The notes beneath the pieces are model-generated. The model had not been told where the DNA came from, did no database searches, and saw only the letters and a program-made list of their open reading frames with translations. DNA of 31,103 nt, taken from positions 1 to 31,103 of the forward strand of contig CAYYNB010000062.1 in NCBI GenBank assembly GCA_964472565.1, written 5' to 3'. This document shows, one piece after another, positions 16,855 to 25,136 of this stretch (position 1 is its first letter; each line of letters starts with the position of its first letter). The position numbers were made by a program, and so were the translations under genes. The stretch comes from DATAMF01 sp964472565 (GTDB taxonomy: Bacteria > Chloroflexota > Anaerolineae > Aggregatilineales > Aggregatilineaceae).

Positions 16855-16873
16855 GGGGAGCGTTCGCATCCCC
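16855..16873. other. Hairpin between the binding-protein and kinase genes
   Basis: GGGGAGCG and CGC(A)TCCCC form an 8-bp stem with one bulge and a 2-nt loop in the 63-bp spacer. No T-tract follows on the minus strand, so it looks like an mRNA-processing or stabilising hairpin rather than a terminator. It lies just upstream of the kinase ribosome-binding site. Confidence 0.35.
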
Positions 16874-16892
16874 TTCTCGCGTCAAAAGTTAT

Positions 16893-17915
16893 TTATTCTT
16901 CGTGAATGATAATTGTGGCCTGCCGCAGCACATCTTCTGGTATCTCTAGCCCAATCGCATTGGCAGTCACAAGGTTGATCGAAAATTGAGGCTCGGCGGT
17001 CAACACCGGCAAATCGCCCGGATTCGCGCCTTCCAGAATCTGCGCCACCAGAACGGCGGACAACTTACCCGCTTCAAAGGGGCTGTAGCTGTATGAGCAT
17101 AAAACGCCCCCGGCCACGTGCGCCTGTGACGATCCCGATGTGGGGATTTTCAACTCATTCGCCTTAGCCACCCACTCCGCATATTTTGCGCCAACCAGCG
17201 AATCCGGGCCGAGGAAAATCGCGTCCACATCATCCGGTACATTGGCGATAGCATCCAGCACGGCGGCTTCATCGGGCGTCTCAACCAGCACAAATTCTAA
17301 GCCCAGTGTCTCAGCCACCGGTTTTAATTCTTCCAGCGTTTTCATCGGACTCGCATCATTAGGATTATAGGGGTAATAAACTCGTTGGATGGTCGGGGCA
17401 ACGATCTTGAGCCATTCCAGGCGGCGAATTTCGCCCTGCCCGCTGAGCACCCCGGTAACATTTTCCCCAGGTTTAACCAGATCCTTCACGATACCCGATG
17501 CAAGCGGGTCCGTCGCCGTTGCAAACACCACCGGAATTTGATTGTCGGCGGTTTGCGCTTTGGCCTCGAGGGAGGGTTGCGTGGTGACGGACACGATGAG
17601 ATCCACCTTTTGATCAATCAGGCTCTTCACTTCTGCCGGAAGATTGTCACGCGTAACCGCGCCATTGTAAATATAGGTGATATTTTTCCCTTCGGTATAT
17701 CCCTTTTCGGCCATCGCCTCTTTTAATCCGTCAATGGCCGGATTAATAATCGCCGCCACGTTGACAACGCCAATCGTGTAATGCTTCGCGGTGTCGCCCT
17801 TGTCTTTTTCTTCTTCCTCATCGCCGCCAAGAATGACCACCAGCGCCACAACAACAACGGCCACAACCGCGAGCGCTGCCAACAGAAGATAGAGCTTGGT
17901 TTTATTTTTAAACAT
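16893..17915 (-). CDS. Membrane-anchored ABC_sub_bind-family solute-binding protein
   Basis: A 340-residue periplasmic-type binding protein of the ABC_sub_bind family, which includes TrpX-like tryptophan/tyrosine binding proteins. The N terminus has a long hydrophobic helix (about 8-29) with no lipobox Cys, then an acidic EEEEKDK stretch, so it is probably held by an uncleaved anchor. The two-lobe core follows: HYTIGVVNVAAIINPAIDG (about 45-63), LIDQKVDLIVSVTTQPS, IPVVFATATDPLASGIV (an ATDPV-type motif typical of this family), VTGVLSG, DAIFLGPDSLV and GGVLCSYSYSP. No permease or ATPase gene is adjacent. It lies 63 bp upstream of the giant kinase and 64 bp downstream of the Cache receptor, suggesting it presents ligand to a receptor rather than a transporter. 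GGGGAGA lies 7 nt before the ATG. Ligand unknown; an aromatic amino acid is one guess. Confidence 0.88.
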   Translation of the reverse strand: MFKNKTKLYLLLAALAVVAVVVVALVVILGGDEEEEKDKGDTAKHYTIGVVNVAAIINPAIDGLKEAMAEKGYTEGKNITYIYNGAVTRDNLPAEVKSLIDQKVDLIVSVTTQPSLEAKAQTADNQIPVVFATATDPLASGIVKDLVKPGENVTGVLSGQGEIRRLEWLKIVAPTIQRVYYPYNPNDASPMKTLEELKPVAETLGLEFVLVETPDEAAVLDAIANVPDDVDAIFLGPDSLVGAKYAEWVAKANELKIPTSGSSQAHVAGGVLCSYSYSPFEAGKLSAVLVAQILEGANPGDLPVLTAEPQFSINLVTANAIGLEIPEDVLRQATIIIHEE

Positions 17916-17979
17916 AAGTTAATTCTCCCCAGTTAACTAGACGCTAACTCCATTGAGGGAGCAGAATTTGCCCCCCGAA

Positions 17980-19770
17980 CTAACTATGCGTAAATTCCGG
18001 TTCTTCCGATTCAGCGGGCAACTGTAAAGCCACCGTTGCCTGTGGTACACGAAGCGCTTTGCCCAGTTCGCGCACGGCAATTTGCAGCAGTTCATCCAGT
18101 GAAGACGCGCTTTGAATCTGCTCCGTGATCACACTCAGCGCGCGTTCATGTCGGCTGGTGCGTTCCGCTTCGGTATACAATTGCGCGTTACGCAGCGCAA
18201 CTGCAATCTGACCGGCTAACGTAGACATCAGGCTGCTCAGTTCAGCATCAAACCCGGCAACCTCATCACTCTGTACGTCCAGCACCCCCATCACCTGATC
18301 ACCAACCGCCAGCGCCACCGCCAGTTCCGATACGGTTTGGGGCAGCAGCGGGTTCGGCAGAAAATCGGGCGAAAGGCGCACATCATCGACCGTCACAACG
18401 CCGCGTTCGCGGGCTGCGCGGGCCACCACACTGCGCTCCATCTGATAGGGAATCTGGTGCCCCTGGGCGACCATCCGGCGGCCAGTTTCACCCGCCCCTG
18501 CCGCCAGCACCAGGCTTTCCGTTTTGCGGTCCAGGACATACACATGCGCATGGTACAGGTTAAACGTCTGTTTCGTCAGGTCCGCCACCATCTGAAGCAG
18601 TTCCTGCATATCAAGAATGGAAGCCGCTCGGTTCGTCACTTCTGTAACCAGTGCCAGGTTACGGGTTTGTTCACGCACCCGTTGTTCGAGCGTCCGGTTC
18701 GACTCTTCTACTTCAGCATGCGACTGTTTCAGATCAGCCGCCATATCGTTCAGCGTCGAGGCCAGATCACGCAGTTCAAGACTACCCTTCGCTTCAATCT
18801 GATGCTCCAGGTTCCCCGCAGCAAACACGCGCGCGCCCTCGCGAAGCTGAACCAGCGGCCTGACGACGCCGCGCCGGATAAAGCGCACGATGCTGAAAAT
18901 CATGATCAGGCTCAGCAGCAGGGCTAAAACAAACACCACAAAAGCCCCTGTGACGCCGCTCAACGGCTCCATCATCGGCTGCTCGACCACCGCATACCAG
19001 GGCACGAACTCAAGCCGTGTGCTCGATGCCAGAATCCACCGATCTTCCAGGCCCTTATACAGCGAAAAGAGGCCGTAAAAAGTCCCGTCCTCAATCTCAC
19101 TGGGCTTTTGGCTGATACGTTTTCCATCGCGCACCAGTGCCAGGTCAGAATAGGCGAGCAACTGCCCATCTTCGGTGATCAGATACCCGTACCCTTCCTC
19201 ACCCTGACGAATGGCGCTTACCTCGCTCCACAGCGCCGAAAGGTCGAGTTTGACCACCAGGATTCCGGCAAAATCATTCGCATGACCATAAATCGGCATT
19301 GCCATGTCAATAAATGGCACGCCATATTCACTCGAATCAACCGGGCCGAGATACAACTCGCCGCGCAAAACGGAATTCAGCCAGGGCTGCTGGGCCAACT
19401 GCCTGACCGCGCTGGTTCCCACGCGCTGCCGCTGCGCCAGGATATTGCCCTGGCTGTTGACTAACTTGATGTCAAAAATTGGCGGGTGGCGGTCCAGGGC
19501 GGCGCGGAATAATTCATCCGTATCCTCGACCAGCGTCACCGAATCCCCGACAGCGACCAGATCGCTGTACATATCCTGCCAGAACAAGTCAAAAGTACGC
19601 GCCGCATTGGCACTGGTATGTTGTAAGTCTTGCTGAGATTGCACCAGCGTCGCCGTGATCCCCAGGATCACGGCGCTCAGCACACCTACGATGGCGATGA
19701 ATCCGAGAATAGCCACCTGGCGCAGAAGCTGCGCCGAGAGTGAACCTGTTTGTCTTCTTCTAATTCTCAT
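17980..19770 (-). CDS. Cache-HAMP-GAF receptor lacking a kinase or other output domain
   Basis: A 596-residue membrane receptor. TM1 is about 17-43; an extracytoplasmic double-Cache-type region spans about 45-270 (for example YGVPFIDMAMPIYG and GYGYLITEDGQLLAYSD); TM2 is about 273-298; HAMP is about 299-352, with a coiled coil to about 375. One GAF domain (about 375-540) shares the NPLLPQTxSELAV core with the repeated GAFs of the nearby kinase. The last ~55 residues (SLDELLQIAVRELGKALRVP) look like the start of another module that is not completed. No HisKA, HATPase, GGDEF or methyl-accepting domain is present, so it must signal through a partner, most simply the giant kinase with its matching HAMP and GAF modules. 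It starts 9 bp after the LivJ-like gene stop with GGTGGTGAG upstream, so the two are co-transcribed. Confidence 0.9.
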   Translation of the reverse strand: MRIRRRQTGSLSAQLLRQVAILGFIAIVGVLSAVILGITATLVQSQQDLQHTSANAARTFDLFWQDMYSDLVAVGDSVTLVEDTDELFRAALDRHPPIFDIKLVNSQGNILAQRQRVGTSAVRQLAQQPWLNSVLRGELYLGPVDSSEYGVPFIDMAMPIYGHANDFAGILVVKLDLSALWSEVSAIRQGEEGYGYLITEDGQLLAYSDLALVRDGKRISQKPSEIEDGTFYGLFSLYKGLEDRWILASSTRLEFVPWYAVVEQPMMEPLSGVTGAFVVFVLALLLSLIMIFSIVRFIRRGVVRPLVQLREGARVFAAGNLEHQIEAKGSLELRDLASTLNDMAADLKQSHAEVEESNRTLEQRVREQTRNLALVTEVTNRAASILDMQELLQMVADLTKQTFNLYHAHVYVLDRKTESLVLAAGAGETGRRMVAQGHQIPYQMERSVVARAARERGVVTVDDVRLSPDFLPNPLLPQTVSELAVALAVGDQVMGVLDVQSDEVAGFDAELSSLMSTLAGQIAVALRNAQLYTEAERTSRHERALSVITEQIQSASSLDELLQIAVRELGKALRVPQATVALQLPAESEEPEFTHS

Positions 19771-19779
19771 CTCACCACC

Positions 19780-20985
19780 CTATTGAATAAGCTTAACGTA
19801 AGTCCAAACGCCGCTCTGAATTTGCCAGCCGCTGATCGGCGCATTTTTAATATCGCCATATTCATCAAACGACCACAGACCCAGCACCCCGGTATACATG
19901 CCCAGGTTAGTCATGGCGTCCAACACTTTGGCCCGATCCGCGCTGCCGGCCTTTTCAATGGCGGCTAAAATAACCTTCATCCCTTCATAGGCCAGAATGA
20001 CATAGGGAGTCGGCTCTTTGCCATATTTTTCAGTATACGCGGCGACAAAGGTCTCTGCATTTTTCTGTTCCGTCGCCGGAATGGTCAACCCGGTCACATA
20101 CACACCCTCGACCAGTTCCGCGCCCAATTCAGTTACAAATTCTTCCTGCTGCAAACCATCGGTACCCATAATCGCGAGAGCGGGGTTTGCGGTGCGCAGC
20201 GCGCGAACCATGCCGACGCCATGCGGCACAACGCCCCCGCCAAAATAAACGAGGTCCGGCTCAGCCGCCGCAACGGTTTGGGCTAGCTCGTCCAGTTCTT
20301 CCGCCGTCGCTTCCGCCGCCAGGCTCACATGTTCAACAACTTCTATATCAAAGTCACCGGCTGCCGTCTCGAAAATTCCTGCCAGGCCGATCCCATACGA
20401 TGTGCCATCATCGATAATGTAGACCTTCTTCACGTTGAGGCTGTTCGCCCACTTCGCCCCCGCCAACCCTTGCACATCATCAGAAGGCAGAACGCGGAAG
20501 AAGGTCCGGCGGCCTGTCGGATAATAGGTTCCTGGCTCACCCGGACCAAAACCGGGTTTGGTCAGGCCGGGCCATGTCGCCGACTCGGTTACTTGGACTA
20601 TCGACGCCGAACTGAGGATCGGCACCGAGGCTTTAGCCTGATCGCTGGTCATCGGTCCCAGGTAAGCAACAACGGCGTTATCTTTGACCGCTTTTTCTGC
20701 CGCCTGTTTTTCAAAATCAACCGAAACCGGGCTGCCATTCGGATCGCTCACATCCAGTGGAAGAAGTTCCACCTTCAGTTTCCCCGCCTTGCCCCCATTT
20801 TCATCCAGTGCCATTTGGGCAACATTCACCACATCCTGCCCAATATCGAGGCCCAGAGGTGCGCTAATCGCCACCTTGACGGTTTTGATTTCTTCAGTAT
20901 CATCTTTTTCTTCGTCGCCACAAGCTGGCAGCGCCAACCCAACGACGAGCATAACGACCAGGAGGATGGACCATTTTTTCGACAT
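19780..20985 (-). CDS. LivJ-like lipoprotein, branched-chain-amino-acid-type binding protein
   Basis: A 401-residue periplasmic-binding-protein type I protein (Peripla_BP_6/LivJ-like). A lipobox LPAC with C22 after a hydrophobic signal predicts a lipoprotein. The core shows VKVAISAPLGLDIGQD at about 36-51, AVVAYLGPMTSDQA, FFRVLPSDDVQGLAGAKWA, VYIIDDGTSYGIGLA and AIMGTDGLQQEEFV, typical of the family that binds branched-chain amino acids, amides and many other ligands. Transporter operons normally carry two permeases and two ATPases (LivHMGF); none is here. Instead the gene is first in the sensory locus and 9 bp upstream of the Cache-HAMP-GAF receptor. A sensory co-receptor role is inferred. 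The ATG has AAGGGG about 7 nt upstream. Confidence 0.92.
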   Translation of the reverse strand: MSKKWSILLVVMLVVGLALPACGDEEKDDTEEIKTVKVAISAPLGLDIGQDVVNVAQMALDENGGKAGKLKVELLPLDVSDPNGSPVSVDFEKQAAEKAVKDNAVVAYLGPMTSDQAKASVPILSSASIVQVTESATWPGLTKPGFGPGEPGTYYPTGRRTFFRVLPSDDVQGLAGAKWANSLNVKKVYIIDDGTSYGIGLAGIFETAAGDFDIEVVEHVSLAAEATAEELDELAQTVAAAEPDLVYFGGGVVPHGVGMVRALRTANPALAIMGTDGLQQEEFVTELGAELVEGVYVTGLTIPATEQKNAETFVAAYTEKYGKEPTPYVILAYEGMKVILAAIEKAGSADRAKVLDAMTNLGMYTGVLGLWSFDEYGDIKNAPISGWQIQSGVWTYVKLIQ

Positions 20986-21007
20986 AAGAGGCCCCTTATT
21001 GTCTAAG

Positions 21008-21013
21008 ATTATA
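21008..21013 (-). promoter_or_regulatory. Alternative -10 hexamer close to the LivJ-like gene
   Basis: A perfect TATAAT on the minus strand, 22 nt upstream of the ATG, within an AT-rich tract (about 21002-21058). It has no well-spaced -35 (TTGAAT lies 25 bp upstream). It could be a second start site or chance in AT-rich DNA. Confidence 0.25.
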
Positions 21014-21053
21014 CTTCTTTATTTATTCTATATTCTGTATTCAATTTATATTT

Positions 21054-21082
21054 ACTATGGCACACGCCCCCGGTAAAGTCAA
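21054..21082 (-). promoter_or_regulatory. Candidate promoter of the six-gene sensory locus
   Basis: On the minus strand TTGACT (21077-21082) and CATAGT (21054-21059) are exactly 17 bp apart. Transcription would start near 21047, giving a leader of about 60 nt before the LivJ-like ATG at 20985. With the terminator at 6920-6953 it would define a transcript of about 14 kb. Confidence 0.5.
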
Positions 21083-21157
21083 GTTAGGAATAGGTAACAA
21101 TATACATTTTTCACGAAAAATTAGGCTTTATTTCATATTCGCCCTTTTTTGGCACTT

Positions 21158-21192
21158 TTGACAGAGAACCCACCAGTGCCCAACGGTATAAT
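21158..21192 (+). promoter_or_regulatory. Candidate promoter of the glutamine synthetase gene
   Basis: A perfect TATAAT at 21187-21192 sits in CAACGGTATAAT, and a perfect TTGACA lies at 21158-21163. The 23-bp gap is too long for a standard sigma70 pair, so the -10 may act as an extended element or another factor may be needed. The predicted leader before ATG 21228 is about 30 nt. Confidence 0.45.
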
Positions 21193-21227
21193 TCACACCA
21201 AATTTGGATTGTCATAGAGGATTGGGG

Positions 21228-22586
21228 ATGCCGGACTCACCAACTACCCGAACTGTACGTGCCGAAGATGTCATCCGACAAATTCGTGACCGCGATATTC
21301 GCTCGATTGACCTGCAATTTACCGATGTGACCGGTATGATCAAAACCGTCAGCATCGACGCGGATCATCTGCCCACCGCGCTCAGCGAGGGCATTTGGTT
21401 TGACGGATCGGCAGTCGAAGGTTTCGCCCGTATTGCCGAGTCCGATATGTATCTCATGCCGGACCTGTCCACCTTTGCCCTCATGCCCTGGGAAGGCAGC
21501 CACCCCGATACCGGGCAGACAGCGCGCCTCTTGTGCGATGTCTTCACCCCCAACCGCCAGCCCTTCGCCGGAGACCCGCGCGGCGCGTTGAAGCGCGTCA
21601 TGCAGTGGGCCGATGAAATGGGGGTTCGTTATGTGATCGCCCCCGAACTGGAATTTTACCTTTTTCAGCAATCGCCCAATCACCAGCCCCTGCGCAGTGA
21701 TGATCACGCCAGTTATTTTGATGCCGCCGACAGCACCGCCCGCCTGATTCGCAAGCGCGTTTGTGATGCCTTAAGGATCATGGGCATTCCGGTTGAATCA
21801 ACGCATCATGAAGTCGGCGGTGGTCAGCATGAACTCGATTTCGCCCCCATGGATGCGCTGCATACGGCGGATGCCATCATCACCGCGCGGTTGGCCGTGC
21901 GCACCATCGCCCAGCAGGAAGGCCGTTTTGCCACCTTTATGCCCAAACCGCTCACCGAAGCACCCGGCAGCGGCATGCATCTTCACCAGTGGCTCCGCGA
22001 TATTGAATCAGAAAACAATCGTTTTGCCGATCCCAACGATGATTACGGCATGTCCGCCGAAGCCAAAATGTTCCTGGCCGGACAGCTCACCCATGCCCGC
22101 GAAATTTGCGCCGTCATCGCCCCGCTGGTCAACAGTTATAAGCGGTTAGTGGCCGGTTTGGAAGCCCCCATTCATGTCACCTGGGCACAGCTCAACCGCC
22201 GGGCGCTGCTGCGTGTTCCGCGCCTGACCGACGGCAACACATTGGGCACCCGCATCGAAATGCGCGCCACCGATCCAAGCTGTAATCCCTATCTCGCCTT
22301 AGCCGTGCTGCTCTATGCCGGTCTGCGCGGCATCCGTGACACGCTGGCCCTGCCCCCGGCTGCCGAAGAAGAACTTTACGAATTATCCAACCGCCGCCGC
22401 CATCTCACCACCCTGCCCCTGGCGCTGGATGAAGCCCTGGATGAATTTGAGAGCAGTGAATTGGCCCGCGAAGCCCTGGGTCTGCATCTTTTTGAGCGCT
22501 TTTTAGAAGCTAAACGCCTGGAATGGCAAGATTATTTGCACGTCGTCAGCCCGTGGGAAGTCAACCGCTATATTAATCTCTATTAA
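21228..22586 (+). CDS. glnA: Glutamine synthetase, type I
   Basis: A 452-residue GS I enzyme catalysing ATP-dependent condensation of glutamate and ammonia. Visible motifs: WFDGSAVEGFARIAESD (57-73), metal ligands E140 and E142 in APELEFYLF, E195 and E202 in HHEVGGGQHELDF, H251 in GSGMHLH, NSYKRLVAGLEAP (302-314), NRRALLRVP (323-331), and E344/R346 in RIEMRATDPSCNPYLA. Length and the lack of the GSI-beta insertion fit the GSI-alpha type. The Pro after the adenylylation-loop tyrosine is absent (LYELS rather than NLYDLP), but Y384 aligns with it. H-x-H is followed by Gln-Trp where Ser-Leu is more usual, a hint of divergence toward a GS-like enzyme. The ATG at 21228 has AGAGGA upstream; a TTG at 21204 is weaker. 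It is divergent from the sensory locus and first in a four-gene plus-strand run. Confidence 0.92.
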   Translation: MPDSPTTRTVRAEDVIRQIRDRDIRSIDLQFTDVTGMIKTVSIDADHLPTALSEGIWFDGSAVEGFARIAESDMYLMPDLSTFALMPWEGSHPDTGQTARLLCDVFTPNRQPFAGDPRGALKRVMQWADEMGVRYVIAPELEFYLFQQSPNHQPLRSDDHASYFDAADSTARLIRKRVCDALRIMGIPVESTHHEVGGGQHELDFAPMDALHTADAIITARLAVRTIAQQEGRFATFMPKPLTEAPGSGMHLHQWLRDIESENNRFADPNDDYGMSAEAKMFLAGQLTHAREICAVIAPLVNSYKRLVAGLEAPIHVTWAQLNRRALLRVPRLTDGNTLGTRIEMRATDPSCNPYLALAVLLYAGLRGIRDTLALPPAAEEELYELSNRRRHLTTLPLALDEALDEFESSELAREALGLHLFERFLEAKRLEWQDYLHVVSPWEVNRYINLY

Positions 22587-22621
22587 TGCTGGCATCAATT
22601 GCAGGGCGGTTTACAATATCA

Positions 22622-22634
22622 TGCTAAACTAGCA
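22622..22634. promoter_or_regulatory. Small palindrome upstream of the PucR-type regulator
   Basis: TGCTA-AAC-TAGCA, a perfect 5-bp inverted repeat, lies 20 bp upstream of the TTG start in the 68-bp glnA-pucR spacer. It is a candidate operator for autoregulation; short palindromes also occur by chance. Confidence 0.25.
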
Positions 22635-22654
22635 AATTCGGATGTGAGGCTTTT

Positions 22655-24268
22655 TTGCCAGGACCGTCTGAGATTACCGTTGCTCATTTACTCCGCCTTG
22701 CCCTGCCGGTTGGAACAACTGTGGTTGCCGGGCAGGCCAATCTGCACCGCGCCGTCACCTGGGTCAGCGTGCTCAACACACGCCCCCCCGCGTTTCCCGA
22801 TCTGCGCGGCGGTGAAATCGCGCTGCTCTCCCTTGAATCGATGCATCTTTTGAGCGACAAGCTGACCCTGGTATCGCTGGTGCGTGATCTGGCCGAAACC
22901 GAAGTCACCGCGATTGGCGTGCTGGGCGAAATCGGCCATCCTGCGGTTGAAGCCGCCAACGACCTCGGCATTCTCCTCATGCGCCTGCCCGAAACCACCG
23001 CCCTGCGAGCCATCGAGCGTCAGATCGCCCAGATGTTAATGGGCAATACGGTTTCGCCTGAAGCGCGCGGCCACGAAGTACGGGAGCAGTTGCTCCAGCT
23101 TTCCACCGAAAATCGCGGCCTCGAAGCCCTGGTCGATGTGCTGGCCGAGATGATGGGTAAGTCCATCGTCGTTCAGGATAAGCGGCTCCGTCCGCTGGCG
23201 ATGGCTGGCCCCATGACCCGTACGCCCGAATGGTCCTCGATTGAAGAAGCGCTCTACGACGCCAATCCCCTCCCCGCCCTCTTCCGGGACCGGATGGAAG
23301 TCGCCCAGGCCAGCCCCGATCCGGTAGCCGTCCCGCTGCCCCCGTTAGGCTTGCGGCGGTTGGTCGCGCCCATCGTCGCCGGCAAGATGGGGCGCGGTTT
23401 TCTGTCGCTTCTGTTCCACGAAAACGAGATGTATGACACCCTCGACGTCGCCTTCGTGCGGCATGGCGCGGCGGTTTGCGCCCTGGAAATGGCGAAGGAA
23501 AAAGCCATCCGCGAAGCCCAGAAACGCGTCCAGGGCAACGTCCTGGAGCAGTTTATCGGCGGCGCGATCACCGAAACCGAAGCCTTGCTGCGCCTGACCC
23601 GCCTCGGCTACCAGCCCGATCAGCAGTATTCCACGCTCTACATCGGCGGCATGCGCGACAACGTGCCCACCGCCCGCCAGATCGAAGCCCTGTGCAACGA
23701 ACAGGCTGGAGCGCTGGGTTTCGGTGCGCTTGTCCAGCCCTACGGCACCGAAGTGATCGTATTTTGCGAAGGGGACGAACCAACGGCCCGCGATCTGGCG
23801 TTAGCCGTCCAGGGCCGCGTGCTCGAACGTTACCGCGAACAGATTGCCGTCGGCCTCGGCCAGAGCGCCCACACCCTGAACGAATGGCGGCAGAGCTTCC
23901 AGCAGGCTGTGGCCGCCTACCGCACCGCGCACCAGTGGCGGCTGCTTGCGCCCTTAGCCTTCCGTGAAATGGGTGTCTACCGTTTGTTATCGCTGCTGGT
24001 CGGTTCCCCGGAACTCAGCAAATTTTATTATGAGACGCTGGGCGCGCTGGCCGAGAATTCCCCCACCAATCACGAATTTGTGACGACGCTCGAAGCCTTT
24101 TTTGAAGAACACGGCAACCTGTCGCGCACGGCGCAGCGCCTGCACGTCCACCGGAACACCCTGCTCTACCGCATGGAGCGTATCAAAGAGATCAGCGGCC
24201 TCGATCTCGATAATCCCGAAACGCGCCTCGCCGTCCACTTGGCGCTGCGCGTCCGCCGCATTTTGTAG
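22655..24268 (+). CDS. PucR/CdaR-family transcriptional regulator
   Basis: A 537-residue regulator with the three-part PucR layout. The N-terminal PucR domain (about 5-125) begins ITVAHLLRLALPVGTTVVAG. A central GAF-like/GGDEF-like region spans about 140-420, including KSIVVQDKRLRPLAMAG. The C-terminal HTH_30 domain (about 480-535) carries GNLSRTAQRLHVHRNTLLYR and LDLDNPETRLAVHLALR. Members activate purine, amino-acid, polyamine or sugar-acid catabolic genes, often with GS-like enzymes nearby. The start is TTG with GTGAGG 5 nt upstream; no ATG fits the N-terminal domain. It lies 68 bp after glnA and 17 bp before the nucleotidyltransferase, so the three are likely one operon that this protein may control. 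Confidence 0.92.
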   Translation: MPGPSEITVAHLLRLALPVGTTVVAGQANLHRAVTWVSVLNTRPPAFPDLRGGEIALLSLESMHLLSDKLTLVSLVRDLAETEVTAIGVLGEIGHPAVEAANDLGILLMRLPETTALRAIERQIAQMLMGNTVSPEARGHEVREQLLQLSTENRGLEALVDVLAEMMGKSIVVQDKRLRPLAMAGPMTRTPEWSSIEEALYDANPLPALFRDRMEVAQASPDPVAVPLPPLGLRRLVAPIVAGKMGRGFLSLLFHENEMYDTLDVAFVRHGAAVCALEMAKEKAIREAQKRVQGNVLEQFIGGAITETEALLRLTRLGYQPDQQYSTLYIGGMRDNVPTARQIEALCNEQAGALGFGALVQPYGTEVIVFCEGDEPTARDLALAVQGRVLERYREQIAVGLGQSAHTLNEWRQSFQQAVAAYRTAHQWRLLAPLAFREMGVYRLLSLLVGSPELSKFYYETLGALAENSPTNHEFVTTLEAFFEEHGNLSRTAQRLHVHRNTLLYRMERIKEISGLDLDNPETRLAVHLALRVRRIL

Positions 24269-24285
24269 GAATAGGATCGCCAGCC

Positions 24286-25098
24286 GTGTTGCAGCTCGCC
24301 CAATCAATTGCCGAACAAATCTGCGTGTTGGATGGCGTTAAGGCGGTTGTACTTGGCGGCTCCTATGCCAAAGGGACCGCTACCCCTACTTCCGACATCG
24401 ATCTGAGCCTCTACTACGATCCCGCCCATCCGCCGCGGCTGGATGATCTGAGAACACTCGCCGGGCGGCTGGACGATGAGCACCGTTCAGAAGCCGTGAC
24501 TGAATTTGGAGCCTGGGGTCCCTGGATCAACGGCGGTGCATGGCTCACCATTCAAGGCCAGCATGTAGACTGGCTGTACCGCGATCTCGCGCGCGTGGAG
24601 CAGGAAATAACCAACTGCGAACAAGGCCGCGTGACCGTGTTTTACCAACCGGGCCATCCGCACGGCTTCTACAACCACATCTATCCAGGCGAAGTCCACA
24701 TCTGCCGCCCGCTGTTTGATCGCACAGGTCGGCTGGCCGCCCTCAAGCGCCGCACCGCCATTTATCCCCCCGCCCTGAAACAAGCCTTATTCGACGGCTT
24801 ATGGGAAGCGGCTTTTTCGCTGCAAAACGCCCACAAGCCAGCCGAGCGCGGCGATATTGTAACGGTCGTCGGCCATCTTTACCGCGCGCTCGCGGTGATG
24901 ATCCAGGCCATTTTTGCGCTCAACGAACAGTACTGTATCAACGAAAAAGGTGCCTTAGCGCTGATCGAGTCATTTAACACCAAACCCGACCATTTTAGCG
25001 CCCGTGCCGCCGCGCTGCTAAACAATGCGAATATTTCCGCCATGGAAACGTTGCTGCACGAGGTTCAAACCCTTGTCGGGAACGCGGCAGTAAGTTAA
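24286..25098 (+). CDS. Nucleotidyltransferase-fold protein
   Basis: A 270-residue protein with a polymerase-beta-type nucleotidyltransferase domain. The signature is LGGSYAKGTATPTSDIDL (23-40), with metal-binding D37 and D39 and a third carboxylate at D95 in GQHVDWLYRD. The C-terminal half (about 165-265) is helical, resembling the substrate-binding helices of aminoglycoside or DUF4037-type transferases. These enzymes move AMP or another NMP to antibiotics, proteins or RNA; the target here is not evident. The GTG start has AGGA about 9 nt upstream, 17 bp after the pucR stop, so translation is probably coupled. Its place next to glnA invites the idea that it modifies glutamine synthetase, but it lacks GlnE/GlnD architecture and no direct evidence exists. 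Confidence 0.82.
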   Translation: MLQLAQSIAEQICVLDGVKAVVLGGSYAKGTATPTSDIDLSLYYDPAHPPRLDDLRTLAGRLDDEHRSEAVTEFGAWGPWINGGAWLTIQGQHVDWLYRDLARVEQEITNCEQGRVTVFYQPGHPHGFYNHIYPGEVHICRPLFDRTGRLAALKRRTAIYPPALKQALFDGLWEAAFSLQNAHKPAERGDIVTVVGHLYRALAVMIQAIFALNEQYCINEKGALALIESFNTKPDHFSARAAALLNNANISAMETLLHEVQTLVGNAAVS

Positions 25099-25136
25099 AA
25101 CCTGAAAAAGTCCTCATTTACTTTTCAGAGGAGAAA

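Noticed and set aside
25102..25128. Weak AT-rich hairpin (CTGAAAA / TTTTCAG) before the oxidoreductase gene
   Set aside because: Only 7 bp of mostly A-T pairs with a long loop; not enough to call a regulator.
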